Positions 8,431-16,512 of a stretch of 64,000 nt of DNA are shown here, piece after piece. Origin of the DNA: Filimonas effusa (lineage in GTDB: Bacteria; Bacteroidota; Bacteroidia; Chitinophagales; Chitinophagaceae); NCBI RefSeq assembly GCF_004118675.1, contig NZ_SDHZ01000003.1, positions 1 to 64,000 on the forward strand, in the 5' to 3' direction. The notes below the pieces were generated by a model. That model searched no databases and was not told the DNA's origin. It was given only the letters and a program-made list of their open reading frames with translations. Positions within the stretch are counted from its first letter, which is position 1. The number at the start of each line of letters is the position of its first letter. The translations under genes and the position numbers were made by a program.

Positions 8431-9072
8431 CTATTTAACATCTAACAACACCTGCAAAGCATTATCTTCCGACAATTGCTTTTCAATATTCTTATCTATA
8501 GAAATTACAAGCTGATAATATTTTCCTGCATCAGCAGACTGCGCACGGTTCGCTTTGAGGGCCGCATCAATTCGCTGAATGCGTTCATCATCCGTCATCT
8601 GGAATCGTCCGTTAGTGGTTATCGCGATGAGGTCATCCAACGTATTAGTGATTTGACCGATCAATGTATCTATACACCTTACGTAAAATTCCCTTTGTGC
8701 TGGCAGAAAACGATCATTACCTATCATTCTCTGTTTCGCCTCCGTACACAGCTTAATTGCAAAGACGATATTATTAGCTGCTTCTGCCAGGGGAGCATAC
8801 TGCCGAACAACAGGGCTTACCTGTTTTAATGCATTGAAATAATCACGATGTAAACCGAATTCTCCATTTTTAATATCATGAATAGCGTTTAATCCACCTT
8901 TTGCTATATCATAGCCTTTCTTCAAATACTCGGCATAGGTATGAAAGGCGGCAATTTGTGCCAGCAAGTACTTTTTCTGCGTTTTCTTCTGATTAAACCA
9001 CTCATCCCAGGTCTGCGCATGCCCGAAGTGAGCTAGCAGTATTAAAGACATTAACAAGATCACGTTTTTCAT
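8431..9072 (-). CDS. Secreted tra-operon protein, paralog B
   Basis: This 213-residue protein has a signal peptide (MKNVILLMSLILLAHFGHAQ) and a helical body. It is 6 bp from paralog A and shares its motifs (GYDIAKGGLNAIHDIKNGEF, SPVVRQYAPL, MTDDERI, LQVLLDVK), so the pair arose by tandem duplication and has since diverged. Both would be exported to the periplasm. The function is unknown; the location between the TraI-like gene and traJ suggests a part in assembling the envelope channel. Confidence 0.7.
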   Translation of the reverse strand: MKNVILLMSLILLAHFGHAQTWDEWFNQKKTQKKYLLAQIAAFHTYAEYLKKGYDIAKGGLNAIHDIKNGEFGLHRDYFNALKQVSPVVRQYAPLAEAANNIVFAIKLCTEAKQRMIGNDRFLPAQREFYVRCIDTLIGQITNTLDDLIAITTNGRFQMTDDERIQRIDAALKANRAQSADAGKYYQLVISIDKNIEKQLSEDNALQVLLDVK

Positions 9073-9136
9073 ACAAACACATTTACAATACCACTCCTGC
9101 TATGACTATTACCGAATTAAAAGCGGGCTTTTACAC

Positions 9137-9814
9137 TTAATCGATGATCTCATACAGCCGACGTAACGCAAGCAGATCATTTTCATCTCTTGCCCTGTTT
9201 AATGCTTTGGCTTTATTAGCACTATTATATCGACGTAAATCATTATAATTTTCATCAATGGCGGCTCCTGCTTCATGTATCAGTTCCAACCGGGCCGCAT
9301 CATTCATTTGGGTAAAAAAAGAATTGATTACCAAGTTAATCGATTTAAGATTCTGCGCACTTTGAGATAAGATGCCATCATATACCTCTCCCATATGAGC
9401 TATATCATCCGGGGTAAAATGCGTATCATTTCGGAAAAGATTGTAAGCCTCCCGGTATTCATTTACCATATCGACTTGTTTTTGAATGATAACGCGGATC
9501 TCCTGGTAATAAGTGATAACGTTCTTTACCTTTACCAATTCATCATAATAGGTTTGGTACAACTCCTTCTGTTTGTTAACCCAACCGGAAATTTCATCCA
9601 GCTTTAGCTTTGACAAGGTATTTTCTATGACCTTCTGCGCATTCTGAAGACCAATGGTCTTGTTTTGCAATCGCTGCACTTGCAGATCGATAGCCTTGAT
9701 AACCTTTTTGGCTGCTGCCTTCACTACTACCCATACGATAGCGTGGGATTTTTGAGTTGGAGCCACGGTAAATAAAACACACAAACACAGGCCAATCAAT
9801 AAGGACTTTTTCAT
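9137..9814 (-). CDS. Exported TraI-like conjugation protein
   Basis: The open frame extends to 9937, but the likely start is Met at 9812-9814, which gives a 225-residue protein with a clean signal peptide (MKKSLLIGLCLCVLFTVAPT...SHA) and a 10-bp gap to the upstream gene. The mature part is helical, with long segments rich in Q, K and E (for example KAIDLQVQRLQNKTIGLQNA) that suggest coiled coil. It occupies the position of traI/VirB5-type components in Bacteroidetes tra operons, upstream of traJ. The name TraI-like rests on position, export and helical character. Confidence 0.65.
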   Translation of the reverse strand: MKKSLLIGLCLCVLFTVAPTQKSHAIVWVVVKAAAKKVIKAIDLQVQRLQNKTIGLQNAQKVIENTLSKLKLDEISGWVNKQKELYQTYYDELVKVKNVITYYQEIRVIIQKQVDMVNEYREAYNLFRNDTHFTPDDIAHMGEVYDGILSQSAQNLKSINLVINSFFTQMNDAARLELIHEAGAAIDENYNDLRRYNSANKAKALNRARDENDLLALRRLYEIID

Positions 9815-9824
9815 TATACAGCTG

Positions 9825-10454
9825 CTATTTAAAGAACCGGAATAAAGATTTCTTCTCTTGGGTATCAAGGCGGCTATATAATTCCGATGTCGCCTTATCA
9901 ACAGGATAGTAGGCCGTTGCTCCCGAAAAATCGACATGGATCAACATATCTTTTGGAAGTACGGTAAAGACATCACGGGTTATATAGAAAGACCCCAGCA
10001 TCGATAGTGGTAAATAATTTAAAGCAAGGTAGATACCAATTAATCTATCCTCATGTGATGGTGAAGAAATTATCCATACCAGTTTTTCTATTGCAGCATA
10101 CAAGTTGTTCCAGGCATCCAAACGTGTGCGGGCGTCTCCGGCATATCGCTCATTCCAAGGCAGTTGTTTAAAATCCTCTTCCAAATCCCTTACTGAAACA
10201 GATCCAATATAAACCTGATCGAAATCCCTATTCACCAGGAGTGCCGCTGTGTATCCATCGACATGATACATCTCAGAACCATCCCTTATAAAATCAACTT
10301 TAAAATGAAAATTGGCTTTATCCTCTTTTTTCCTGCAATACAAGGAGAATGCAGGCAGTTGTTGCGCTGCCATTGCATCAATTTCCTGGATGGGTAATAT
10401 GGAATCAAAACCCAATGCCATCACCATCGATTTTGCGAAATAAGTTTCACTCAT
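9825..10454 (-). CDS. Unknown tra-operon protein after traG
   Basis: This 209-residue protein has no signal peptide; it looks globular with mixed strands and helices. I recognise no family. It follows traG by 17 bp and precedes the TraI-like gene by 10 bp, so it is part of the operon. The gene is not in the canonical CTnDOT tra set. A cytoplasmic accessory of the TraG ATPase is possible from the neighbourhood alone. Confidence 0.6.
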   Translation of the reverse strand: MSETYFAKSMVMALGFDSILPIQEIDAMAAQQLPAFSLYCRKKEDKANFHFKVDFIRDGSEMYHVDGYTAALLVNRDFDQVYIGSVSVRDLEEDFKQLPWNERYAGDARTRLDAWNNLYAAIEKLVWIISSPSHEDRLIGIYLALNYLPLSMLGSFYITRDVFTVLPKDMLIHVDFSGATAYYPVDKATSELYSRLDTQEKKSLFRFFK

Positions 10455-10471
10455 ACCATCTATTTTTAAGA

Positions 10472-13000
10472 TTATGCCGCATTTGCCATTGCCTGAATAC
10501 CTTTTTCCATACTTCCATGAATGGCTGCTAGCTGCTGTACTTTTGTTTTCTCCGTTTGCTCGGTAGTATAGGTGTAATACTCCTGTCGGGACACTTCTGT
10601 TCTATACACCTTGCTTACGGTCCCACCAAGGCTAATGAAGACTTCTTTGTATTTTCTACCTGGTTCATTCGCTTTATTCATACTAAGAATAAGTGCCTTT
10701 TCCTTGTCCGTTAAGCCTAACAGCTCTTGGATCTGGTCAAACTTGTTTTGGTATTTACTTTGATCCAGCAAGATTTTAGTATCACTATTATTGATGATTG
10801 CTTGTTTCACTATGGGGCTTGCGATCATGTCATCCGCTTCCTGGGAAACGACGATTGCTTCACCGTAAAACTTGCGAACAGTTTTGTAGAGGTACTTGAT
10901 GTATTCTGCAAATCCCTCTTTCATAAGTGCCTTCCATGCCTCTTCTATAAGAATAACTTTCCGGATGCCTTTTAACTTGCGCATCTTATTAATATAGAGC
11001 TGCATAACCGTGATCGTGGCTGCCGTAAAGAGGACCTGATTATCCTTAATATTATCCAACTCAAAAACTATAAACCGCTCATCCAACAAGTTCAAATTCT
11101 CGGTGGCATTCAACAGGTAATCAAATTCTCCCCCAGTGTAATAGGGTTTCATGACAAAAAGGAAATTGTTAATGTCGAAATCCCGTTGATGCACTTTCTC
11201 TGCTTCCAGTATAGCTACATACTCATCCCTGAAAAATTCGTAGAAGGTATTGAAACAAGGAAACACTTGCGCGTTGGAATCCAGATACACGTAATATGCT
11301 GTTAAAGCATTGGATAATGCGACATATTCGCTGCGTTTAAAGACTTCCGTATCTCTCTTCCATAGGGCAAGCAACAACGTTTTAATGCTTTCTTTTTTCT
11401 CAGTATCGAGCGTATCCCCAACGGAAATGTAGAAGGGATTGAATTTAATCGGGTTCTTTTCTTCATAGGTGAAATAATAGCCCTTCACCAGAGAGCACAA
11501 ACCTGAATACGAATGCCCGACATCGATAATCACCACATGCGCCCCCTGTTCATAGCAAGAACGCATGTAGGCATTTGTGAAAAAGCTCTTTCCAGAACCA
11601 CTAGGGCCTAAGATGACACGATTGAGATTTTGGATTACTCCATTGGCACGCGGAGCCAGGTCTAAATCCACAAATAGGGGCTTACCTGTTATCCGATCTG
11701 CCAACCTAATACCTATAGGCGCTATAGAAGTCTCCGCCGAACTTTCCTGATTGAAAAAACAAATTGCCTGCTCGGAGAACGTAGAAAACGTCTCATTCAT
11801 TGGAAAGTCTGCGGCATTACCTGGCAATCCAGCCCAAAACAATTGCGGCGCACCTTTTATTTCCAGACAGGGAACCGCATTCATCTGCGTCAGGGCGGTA
11901 GCCACCTTGTTGCGGAGATCCTTTACATCGCCAGCATTATCGGACCACGCCAGTACATTGAAGTGCGCACGGACAAACTGCCTCTGTTCACTAATGGCTT
12001 CATTGAGAAAATCGTTAGCCGCATCACGACTGATACTATTCTCCCTTGAATAGTTGGAAAGAGACTGCATACGCCTGCGTTTCGCTTCCAACTGCTTGGT
12101 TTCCTTGAGCGGATCTTGAATAATAACGTACTGATTGTAGATATGGTTACAACTCAAAAGCTGACCAACCGGCGATGCAAATCCGACAAAGAATTTTGTT
12201 TTATCAGTAGAATACTTCTCATTCTGAATCTTAGGGCTACAAATAGACGGAAGGTTTTCTACATCACTAAGGGTATATAACTGGCAGAGGTTCTCCCCTA
12301 TTCTCAAATCAGGTTTAAATGTGATGTCTTTTATCTCCGGGTTGTTATCACCTGGAGCCAGGAATAAATACCTTTCAAATAGGCCAGCGCTATTCTGATC
12401 TCCAATATAATCAGAGGCAGAAAGTTTCCTCGACTGAATGGCACCGCTAGCTGTTATTAGTTTCTCAAATTGCCCTGCTTTGTCCAAAAAATGCTGAAAA
12501 ATTGCTGGGTTTATTGTCTGCGGTGGTACAAAAGAATCACGCAATAAGTTTGATAACACTGAGCTTGCTGGCTTTCTTCCTTTGGCAGGAAGGGTTAACA
12601 TCAGATAGCAATGATGGTCCAGGTATGGCCGTTCATGGAAATATTTCTCACTACTATAACTCAGAAAAGTATGGTCCTCCCGATTAAAGTTGCCTTTGTA
12701 TTTCTTATCTACATACCAATCCTGCTTGTGCAAAATAGTCCCGGTAGGCAGAATGCGCATCGCCTTTACCCATGCATGATGAATGGCATCCAGATTCTCC
12801 GGACTTAATGTAAAAATCTCTGGAAGGCGTAATTGGAAAGCAATGGTAATGTCACCGTTTTTACTGATAACAGCATCGTTTTCGACTTTATAAATGGGGA
12901 TGATTCTTTCCAGCTTTTTCGTAGTATCTGCCGGTGGCTTAATTTGTAATACTACTGCTGTCACTACGACGAGAACTAACGCTAATACCACTATCATCAT
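10472..13000 (-). CDS. traG: Conjugation system ATPase TraG (VirB4 family)
   Basis: TraG is the VirB4-type ATPase that powers assembly of the mating channel at the inner membrane. At 842 residues it has the usual length. It begins with a membrane helix (MMIVVLALVLVVVTAVVL), then the VirB4 N-terminal domain. The Walker A motif GPSGSGKSFF lies near residue 465, followed by VVIIDVGHSYSGL; Walker B is in VILIEEAWKAL near residue 685, followed by GEAIVVSQEADD. The start overlaps the end of traF by 62 bp. The catalytic motifs are intact. Confidence 0.95.
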   Translation of the reverse strand: MMIVVLALVLVVVTAVVLQIKPPADTTKKLERIIPIYKVENDAVISKNGDITIAFQLRLPEIFTLSPENLDAIHHAWVKAMRILPTGTILHKQDWYVDKKYKGNFNREDHTFLSYSSEKYFHERPYLDHHCYLMLTLPAKGRKPASSVLSNLLRDSFVPPQTINPAIFQHFLDKAGQFEKLITASGAIQSRKLSASDYIGDQNSAGLFERYLFLAPGDNNPEIKDITFKPDLRIGENLCQLYTLSDVENLPSICSPKIQNEKYSTDKTKFFVGFASPVGQLLSCNHIYNQYVIIQDPLKETKQLEAKRRRMQSLSNYSRENSISRDAANDFLNEAISEQRQFVRAHFNVLAWSDNAGDVKDLRNKVATALTQMNAVPCLEIKGAPQLFWAGLPGNAADFPMNETFSTFSEQAICFFNQESSAETSIAPIGIRLADRITGKPLFVDLDLAPRANGVIQNLNRVILGPSGSGKSFFTNAYMRSCYEQGAHVVIIDVGHSYSGLCSLVKGYYFTYEEKNPIKFNPFYISVGDTLDTEKKESIKTLLLALWKRDTEVFKRSEYVALSNALTAYYVYLDSNAQVFPCFNTFYEFFRDEYVAILEAEKVHQRDFDINNFLFVMKPYYTGGEFDYLLNATENLNLLDERFIVFELDNIKDNQVLFTAATITVMQLYINKMRKLKGIRKVILIEEAWKALMKEGFAEYIKYLYKTVRKFYGEAIVVSQEADDMIASPIVKQAIINNSDTKILLDQSKYQNKFDQIQELLGLTDKEKALILSMNKANEPGRKYKEVFISLGGTVSKVYRTEVSRQEYYTYTTEQTEKTKVQQLAAIHGSMEKGIQAMANAA

Positions 13001-13322
13001 TCATCACATTTTCGGTTAATCGGAAAAACAGTTTCCTGGAAGACGATAAAATTGCAGAAGGCACCCGGCGGTAAGCCATGACTTTCATCAATCCATGTTC
13101 ACCATACTTACTCGACGCCTGGCTTACCCATGTAAACAAAACAAACCCTAAAACACCCACAGTTGGCAATAACATAAAACCGGGCGCTCCTGCAAGATGA
13201 CCTATTACATAGATCATCAATAATACTATTACACCTATCGCCAGATAAATAAGGTACTGCGCCTTAATGCCTTTTACTTCCAGCGGCTTATTGACACCTT
13301 TATTGATCTGATATACTTTCAT
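12939..13322 (-). CDS. traF: Conjugative transposon protein TraF (DUF4133)
   Basis: This 127-residue protein begins with the family's V-Y-x-I-N-K-G-V-x-x-P-L-E-x-K-G-(I/L)-K-A-Q-Y motif and has two membrane helices at about 25-42 and 47-66, followed by SKYGEHGLMKVMAYRRVP. It is the VirB3-like small inner-membrane partner of the VirB4 ATPase. It overlaps traG by 62 bp, and a structured region with a T-run ends only 17 bp upstream of its start codon, which may control expression of traF and all genes after it. Confidence 0.92.
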   Translation of the reverse strand: MKVYQINKGVNKPLEVKGIKAQYLIYLAIGVIVLLMIYVIGHLAGAPGFMLLPTVGVLGFVLFTWVSQASSKYGEHGLMKVMAYRRVPSAILSSSRKLFFRLTENVMNDDSGISVSSRRSDSSSITN

Positions 13323-13345
13323 GCTTTAGAATTGAAGACAAAAAA

Positions 13346-13464
13346 AACAGGAACGCCCGGTATTCCACCGACTTGCCTCGTATCAATAGCTGTATGCTTA
13401 CGTCAGGAGAACAACACGAGATCAATAATCACCGCATACAGTCTATAAACCGGGCATTCCTGTT
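13346..13464 (-). ncRNA. Structured RNA or attenuator between traE and traF
   Basis: On the minus strand a 16-nt arm at 13464-13449 (AACAGGAATGCCCGGT) pairs with 13361-13346 (ACCGGGCGTTCCTGTT), with one G-U pair in RNA. The closing arm runs directly into eight T (13347-13340). Inside lies a second 8-bp helix (CTGTATGC with GCATACAG) and short CTCGT/ACGAG segments that could pair. The whole is about 119 nt. A stem ending in a T-run is the form of an intrinsic terminator, here with a large structured loop, 17 nt before the traF start. It could be an attenuator of the tra operon or a processed small RNA. I know of no named RNA that matches. Confidence 0.5.
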
Positions 13465-13572
13465 ATGTATGATTGGGTACTAGCCGCAGCCTAACCGGCT
13501 GTTAGTTTCTGACCGCTTTAATTGCAAGTCAGTATAATATCCCGGCCCTTTTCCCCAATTTTTTGACGGCCT

Positions 13573-15834
13573 TTATACATTATAAAAGGCTTTTAAAATG
13601 CTAGCCACTACAACCAGGAAGATACATGCACCAAACCAGGAGCTTGCCACCTTCGATGTGTCCTGGTCACCGGCAGACCATTTGTTGATCGAGTAGGCAA
13701 AGGGAATCGCACCCTAAGCCTCTCACAGAACCGTACGTGAATCTCTCGACTCATACGGCTCTTCTTATTCAGTCACGCTGCAAGTCTTTTCCGATTTCTC
13801 GGACTTGCAGTAGGTTTAGCTCCCCAGGTCCAGTGCGCAAACAGATTAGGCTTTGCTAATGCAATGTCACCCAGCCTGTAAATTGCCTTGGTCTTGAATT
13901 TTCTAAACCCTTTGAACTTATTCCGAACCCAACGAGACAGTTTAAGATTGATCCGCTGAAGAATGTTTTTCAACACCTTGATGTTGTACTTGCCATAGTA
14001 GTTAATCCAGCCTTGAATAACAGGATTGATCTGCTTAGCAATTTCTTCCAGCGTGAGCTGCACCCAGTAATGATGGTTCCACTCCCTAATGGTCTTCCAT
14101 ATTTTCGTCCTGGCCGATTTACTAATGGCAGGTGAAAAATTTAGGAATACTTCGCCGTGTACGTCAATTGCGCGTCGCGGTCTGAAGGTGTAACCCAGAA
14201 AATCAAACTGAATACATTCATGTTCAATCTCACGATGGTTCTTCTTACAGTAGACGATCTTCGTCTTTGTCTCGTTGAGTTCCAACTTGCAGTCTGCTAA
14301 CCGTTTCTGAATGGCCTTCTTGATAAATTCAGCCTGTTTCAGACTTACACAGTGCACGATGGTATCATCAGCGTATCTTTCGAATGAAAGGTTAGAATGA
14401 TTTCTTTTCATCCATTCATCGAATACATAGTGCAGGAAGAGATTTGCCAGTATAGGCCCGATAACGGAACCTTGTGGTACACCTTTGTTTCTCTGCACCT
14501 GTGACCCATCCTTCACCTGATAAGGGACAGCTAACCAACGTTTGATGTACATCATTGCCCACTTAGAGGTAACATGCCTTTCCAGAGCTTTGATGAGCAG
14601 ATCATGATCGATGTTATCGAAGAACCCTTTAATGTCCAGGTCAACAACCCAATGAAAGGTGTACGAGCGACTTCTCGCTGTTTCCAGTGCATCGTGCGCT
14701 GATTTGTTCTTTCGATAAGCATAAGAATCTGCATGGAAGTGTGGTTCAATAAATGGTTCGATAGTCATTACTACCACCATCTGCGCCACACGATCCTCTA
14801 CCGTTGGTATTCCCAGAGGGCGCGTACCACCGTTCGACTTTGGTATTTCTACCAGCTTCACAGGTGATGGCAGGTAACAGCCAGAACTCATACGGTTCCA
14901 GATTTTGTACAGGTTACTTTTGAGGTTCTTCTCAAAATCAGCAATTGTAACATCATCAATTCCCGATGTTCCTCTGTTTTCCTTTACCCTCTTGAATGCT
15001 TCCCAAACAAGTTGTTTGGAGATCTCAAATGACTTTGCGTTTTTCATTAAATCCTCCTAAGTTTTCTTAGTTGTTCAAATCAATTCGCTGAATAAGCTAA
15101 CCCCTTCGCTCCACCTTCATTACAAAGGCTTCAACACTACTATGAGTTAGTCTGACCCTGTGCCAGGCATCGGTACTCTCATTCTTACAGGTTCTCTGCT
15201 TGAACTTCTCCCTTAACATCCTGACGACAGGTTCCCGTGTTCCCTGTAAAAGCCTCTATGCAGCTCGTGCCACCTCTATACCGGATGCCGCTGAAGCAGT
15301 AAGCAGGTTTCCCCTCAGCTTATCCCGAACCAAGTCTAGGAGTTCGGTTTCGACATCTTCTTCCATATTTCGGTACCTCATCAGTGGTTCCCTTGCGGTC
15401 ACCTTCTACATAGTCACCCGCCTGTTTATTAACAGACTTTTAACGCATTGCTCACGACCAAAGCTCTTAACTAAAGCCGCATACGCTGGTTTGAAACCTC
15501 CCCCTGTAGGGCGGTTCCGAGGGGCCCACCCTCATCTTTTACAGAGCATCGCTTTCGCTGTTATTCAAGCCAGCTAAGCGTTCACGGCACACTAAACCTT
15601 CACAGCACCTACGATTCCCATCAATGCACCTATCGCATACATCAGGTTGATAGCGGGCGGGAAGTAACTTTTGACCGCTGCTTCTGCCGCATTTAAACCA
15701 GCCGATCCCTGGCCCTGTCCCTGTCCCTGGGCTGCCGCCTTTAATGCTGCTGCCATAACCGAAAGGAACAATAATGTTATTCTTGAACAGACATGATCCT
15801 TCACACGAACCAATACATCACACAGTCGTTTCAT
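13573..15834 (-). CDS. traE: traE (DUF4134), split by a group II intron
   Basis: TraE is a small, VirB2-like membrane protein of the mating channel. Exon 1 is 15593-15834: signal-like helix, GQGQGQGSAGLNAAEAAV, then the first membrane segment ending in GAVKV. Exon 2 is 13573-13687 and encodes NKWSAGDQDTSK, SSWFGACIFLVVVASIL and the stop. Removing 13688-15592 joins GTTTA to CAACAAATGG, restoring the frame and the family motif KVYNKW. The spliced protein is 118 residues, the normal length. Without splicing, the first intron base completes a TAG and gives an 80-residue fragment lacking the second helix. Function therefore depends on splicing. Confidence 0.9.
13728..13761 (-). ncRNA. Group II intron ribozyme domain V
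   Basis: This is a 34-nt hairpin, the standard size, of the form GAGCCGTAT...GTACGGTTC with the AGC catalytic triad near its 5' end and a GAGA (GNRA-type) tetraloop on a GAGTC/GATTC stem. It lies 11 bp after the maturase stop codon. Intact domain V suggests the ribozyme is still active. Confidence 0.85.
13773..15047 (-). CDS. ltrA: Group II intron reverse transcriptase/maturase
   Basis: This 424-residue protein assists splicing of its own intron and copies it during mobility. The reverse transcriptase blocks are visible in order: NRGTSGIDDVTIADF, KSNGGTRPLGIPTVEDR, VVDLDIKGFFDNIDHD, GVPQGSVIGPILANLFL, the catalytic RYADD near residue 225, and DFLGYTFRPR. A maturase (X) domain follows, including IQGWINYYGKY. 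The chain ends soon after, with no HNH endonuclease domain, so new insertions would use a nick made during replication rather than self-made cleavage. All catalytic residues are present. Confidence 0.95.
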   Translation of the reverse strand: MKNAKSFEISKQLVWEAFKRVKENRGTSGIDDVTIADFEKNLKSNLYKIWNRMSSGCYLPSPVKLVEIPKSNGGTRPLGIPTVEDRVAQMVVVMTIEPFIEPHFHADSYAYRKNKSAHDALETARSRSYTFHWVVDLDIKGFFDNIDHDLLIKALERHVTSKWAMMYIKRWLAVPYQVKDGSQVQRNKGVPQGSVIGPILANLFLHYVFDEWMKRNHSNLSFERYADDTIVHCVSLKQAEFIKKAIQKRLADCKLELNETKTKIVYCKKNHREIEHECIQFDFLGYTFRPRRAIDVHGEVFLNFSPAISKSARTKIWKTIREWNHHYWVQLTLEEIAKQINPVIQGWINYYGKYNIKVLKNILQRINLKLSRWVRNKFKGFRKFKTKAIYRLGDIALAKPNLFAHWTWGAKPTASPRNRKRLAA

Positions 15835-15877
15835 TACAATATGTATTTAGAATTAAAAAAGATCAGAACTGAAGCGA

Positions 15878-16405
15878 CTAAGCGGCAGGAATTAATGCCT
15901 CGGCTTCTTCAGCGGTAAGCTGCAAACGTGCAACTTCAGCAGCTTTACGGATAATCACGTTAGCTAGCATGCTTCTATAAGGTGGGAGATGTAGTACAGG
16001 AGCTGAAGCTACCTCCTGTGTAATTTGGGCGAAAACTTTTTCCTTGTCAAAGTCAGGGCCTGCGTTTTCCAGTATGATTTCAATACTATCAACCACCAAA
16101 GACATGGTATCCAGTGCCTGTTCTTCCGGACCTGGTTCAAATACAAATCCTGGCTTTACCATTGGTTGAGGATCAGCGGCAATCGGCGCTGGTGTTACAT
16201 CTCTTTCGGGGGATTGCTCGTTATCATCCAACTCATCCTGTGTTTCGACGTGCCAAATACGTTTCTTGTTTGATGGAGTGGGCGGCGGCCCACTCTTCCA
16301 TAGCACTTTACCATACTTCACTATCACATAACCGTAATACACTGCCGCCGCGCCACCCAACAAAGTCAACAACTGGCCCCAACTCAATATCCCTGCTAAC
16401 ATCAC
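15878..16405 (-). CDS. Single-pass membrane protein, first gene of the tra operon
   Basis: This 175-residue protein starts with one membrane helix (residues 5-32, including LLTLLGGAAAVYYGYVIVKY), then a proline- and acid-rich linker (residues 45-90) and a helical C-terminal domain of about 80 residues. I recognise no family. It lies 43 bp upstream of traE and is the first gene after the presumed promoter, in the area where traA-D genes lie in CTnDOT. A membrane-anchored adaptor in the mating channel is possible but unproven. Confidence 0.6.
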   Translation of the reverse strand: MMLAGILSWGQLLTLLGGAAAVYYGYVIVKYGKVLWKSGPPPTPSNKKRIWHVETQDELDDNEQSPERDVTPAPIAADPQPMVKPGFVFEPGPEEQALDTMSLVVDSIEIILENAGPDFDKEKVFAQITQEVASAPVLHLPPYRSMLANVIIRKAAEVARLQLTAEEAEALIPAA

Positions 16406-16479
16406 TATTTTGATTTTGTGTTATCAATATGTTTGTCAATCATCACGACACAAACATACTATCACAGGAAGGGGGGATT

Positions 16480-16507
16480 TATACACCAGATATACACCTG
16501 TATATAG
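16480..16507. promoter_or_regulatory. Tandem TATACACC operator-like site before the tra operon
   Basis: Two copies of TATACACC lie 11 bp apart, one helical turn (16480-16487 and 16491-16498), and the second continues into TGTATATA, forming part of an inverted repeat. The site is 75-102 bp upstream of the first tra-operon gene (16405) and downstream of rteC. A related site, TGTACACC with its inverted copy, lies at 47404-47428 before the accessory genes. This suggests one regulator acting on both; which one is not known. Confidence 0.4.
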
Positions 16508-16512
16508 TTTTT

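Larger units (their letters stand above)
13688..15592 (-). mobile_element. Group II intron inserted in traE
   Basis: On the minus strand the intron starts with GTGTGCC at 15592 (consensus GTGYG) and ends in ...CTACTCGAT at 13688 (consensus AY), a length of 1905 bp. About 545 nt at the 5' end hold ribozyme domains I to III, the maturase gene fills domain IV, domain V is at 13728-13761, and a domain VI helix (AGGCTTAGGG with CCCTTTGCCT) follows. The boundaries were chosen because they match both consensus ends and restore the TraE frame and motif. The insertion is in the sense orientation, as splicing requires. Confidence 0.88.

Noticed and set aside
7798-9072. Tellurite-resistance (TerB) function for the secreted pair.
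   Set aside because: Both have signal peptides and lie within the tra operon with no other ter genes; nothing in the sequence supports tellurite resistance.
13688-15592. Intron boundary at ...GCCTAC with exon 2 starting TCGATC.
   Set aside because: It ends in AC but shifts the TraE frame; ending at ...TCGAT also fits the AY rule and restores KVYNKW.
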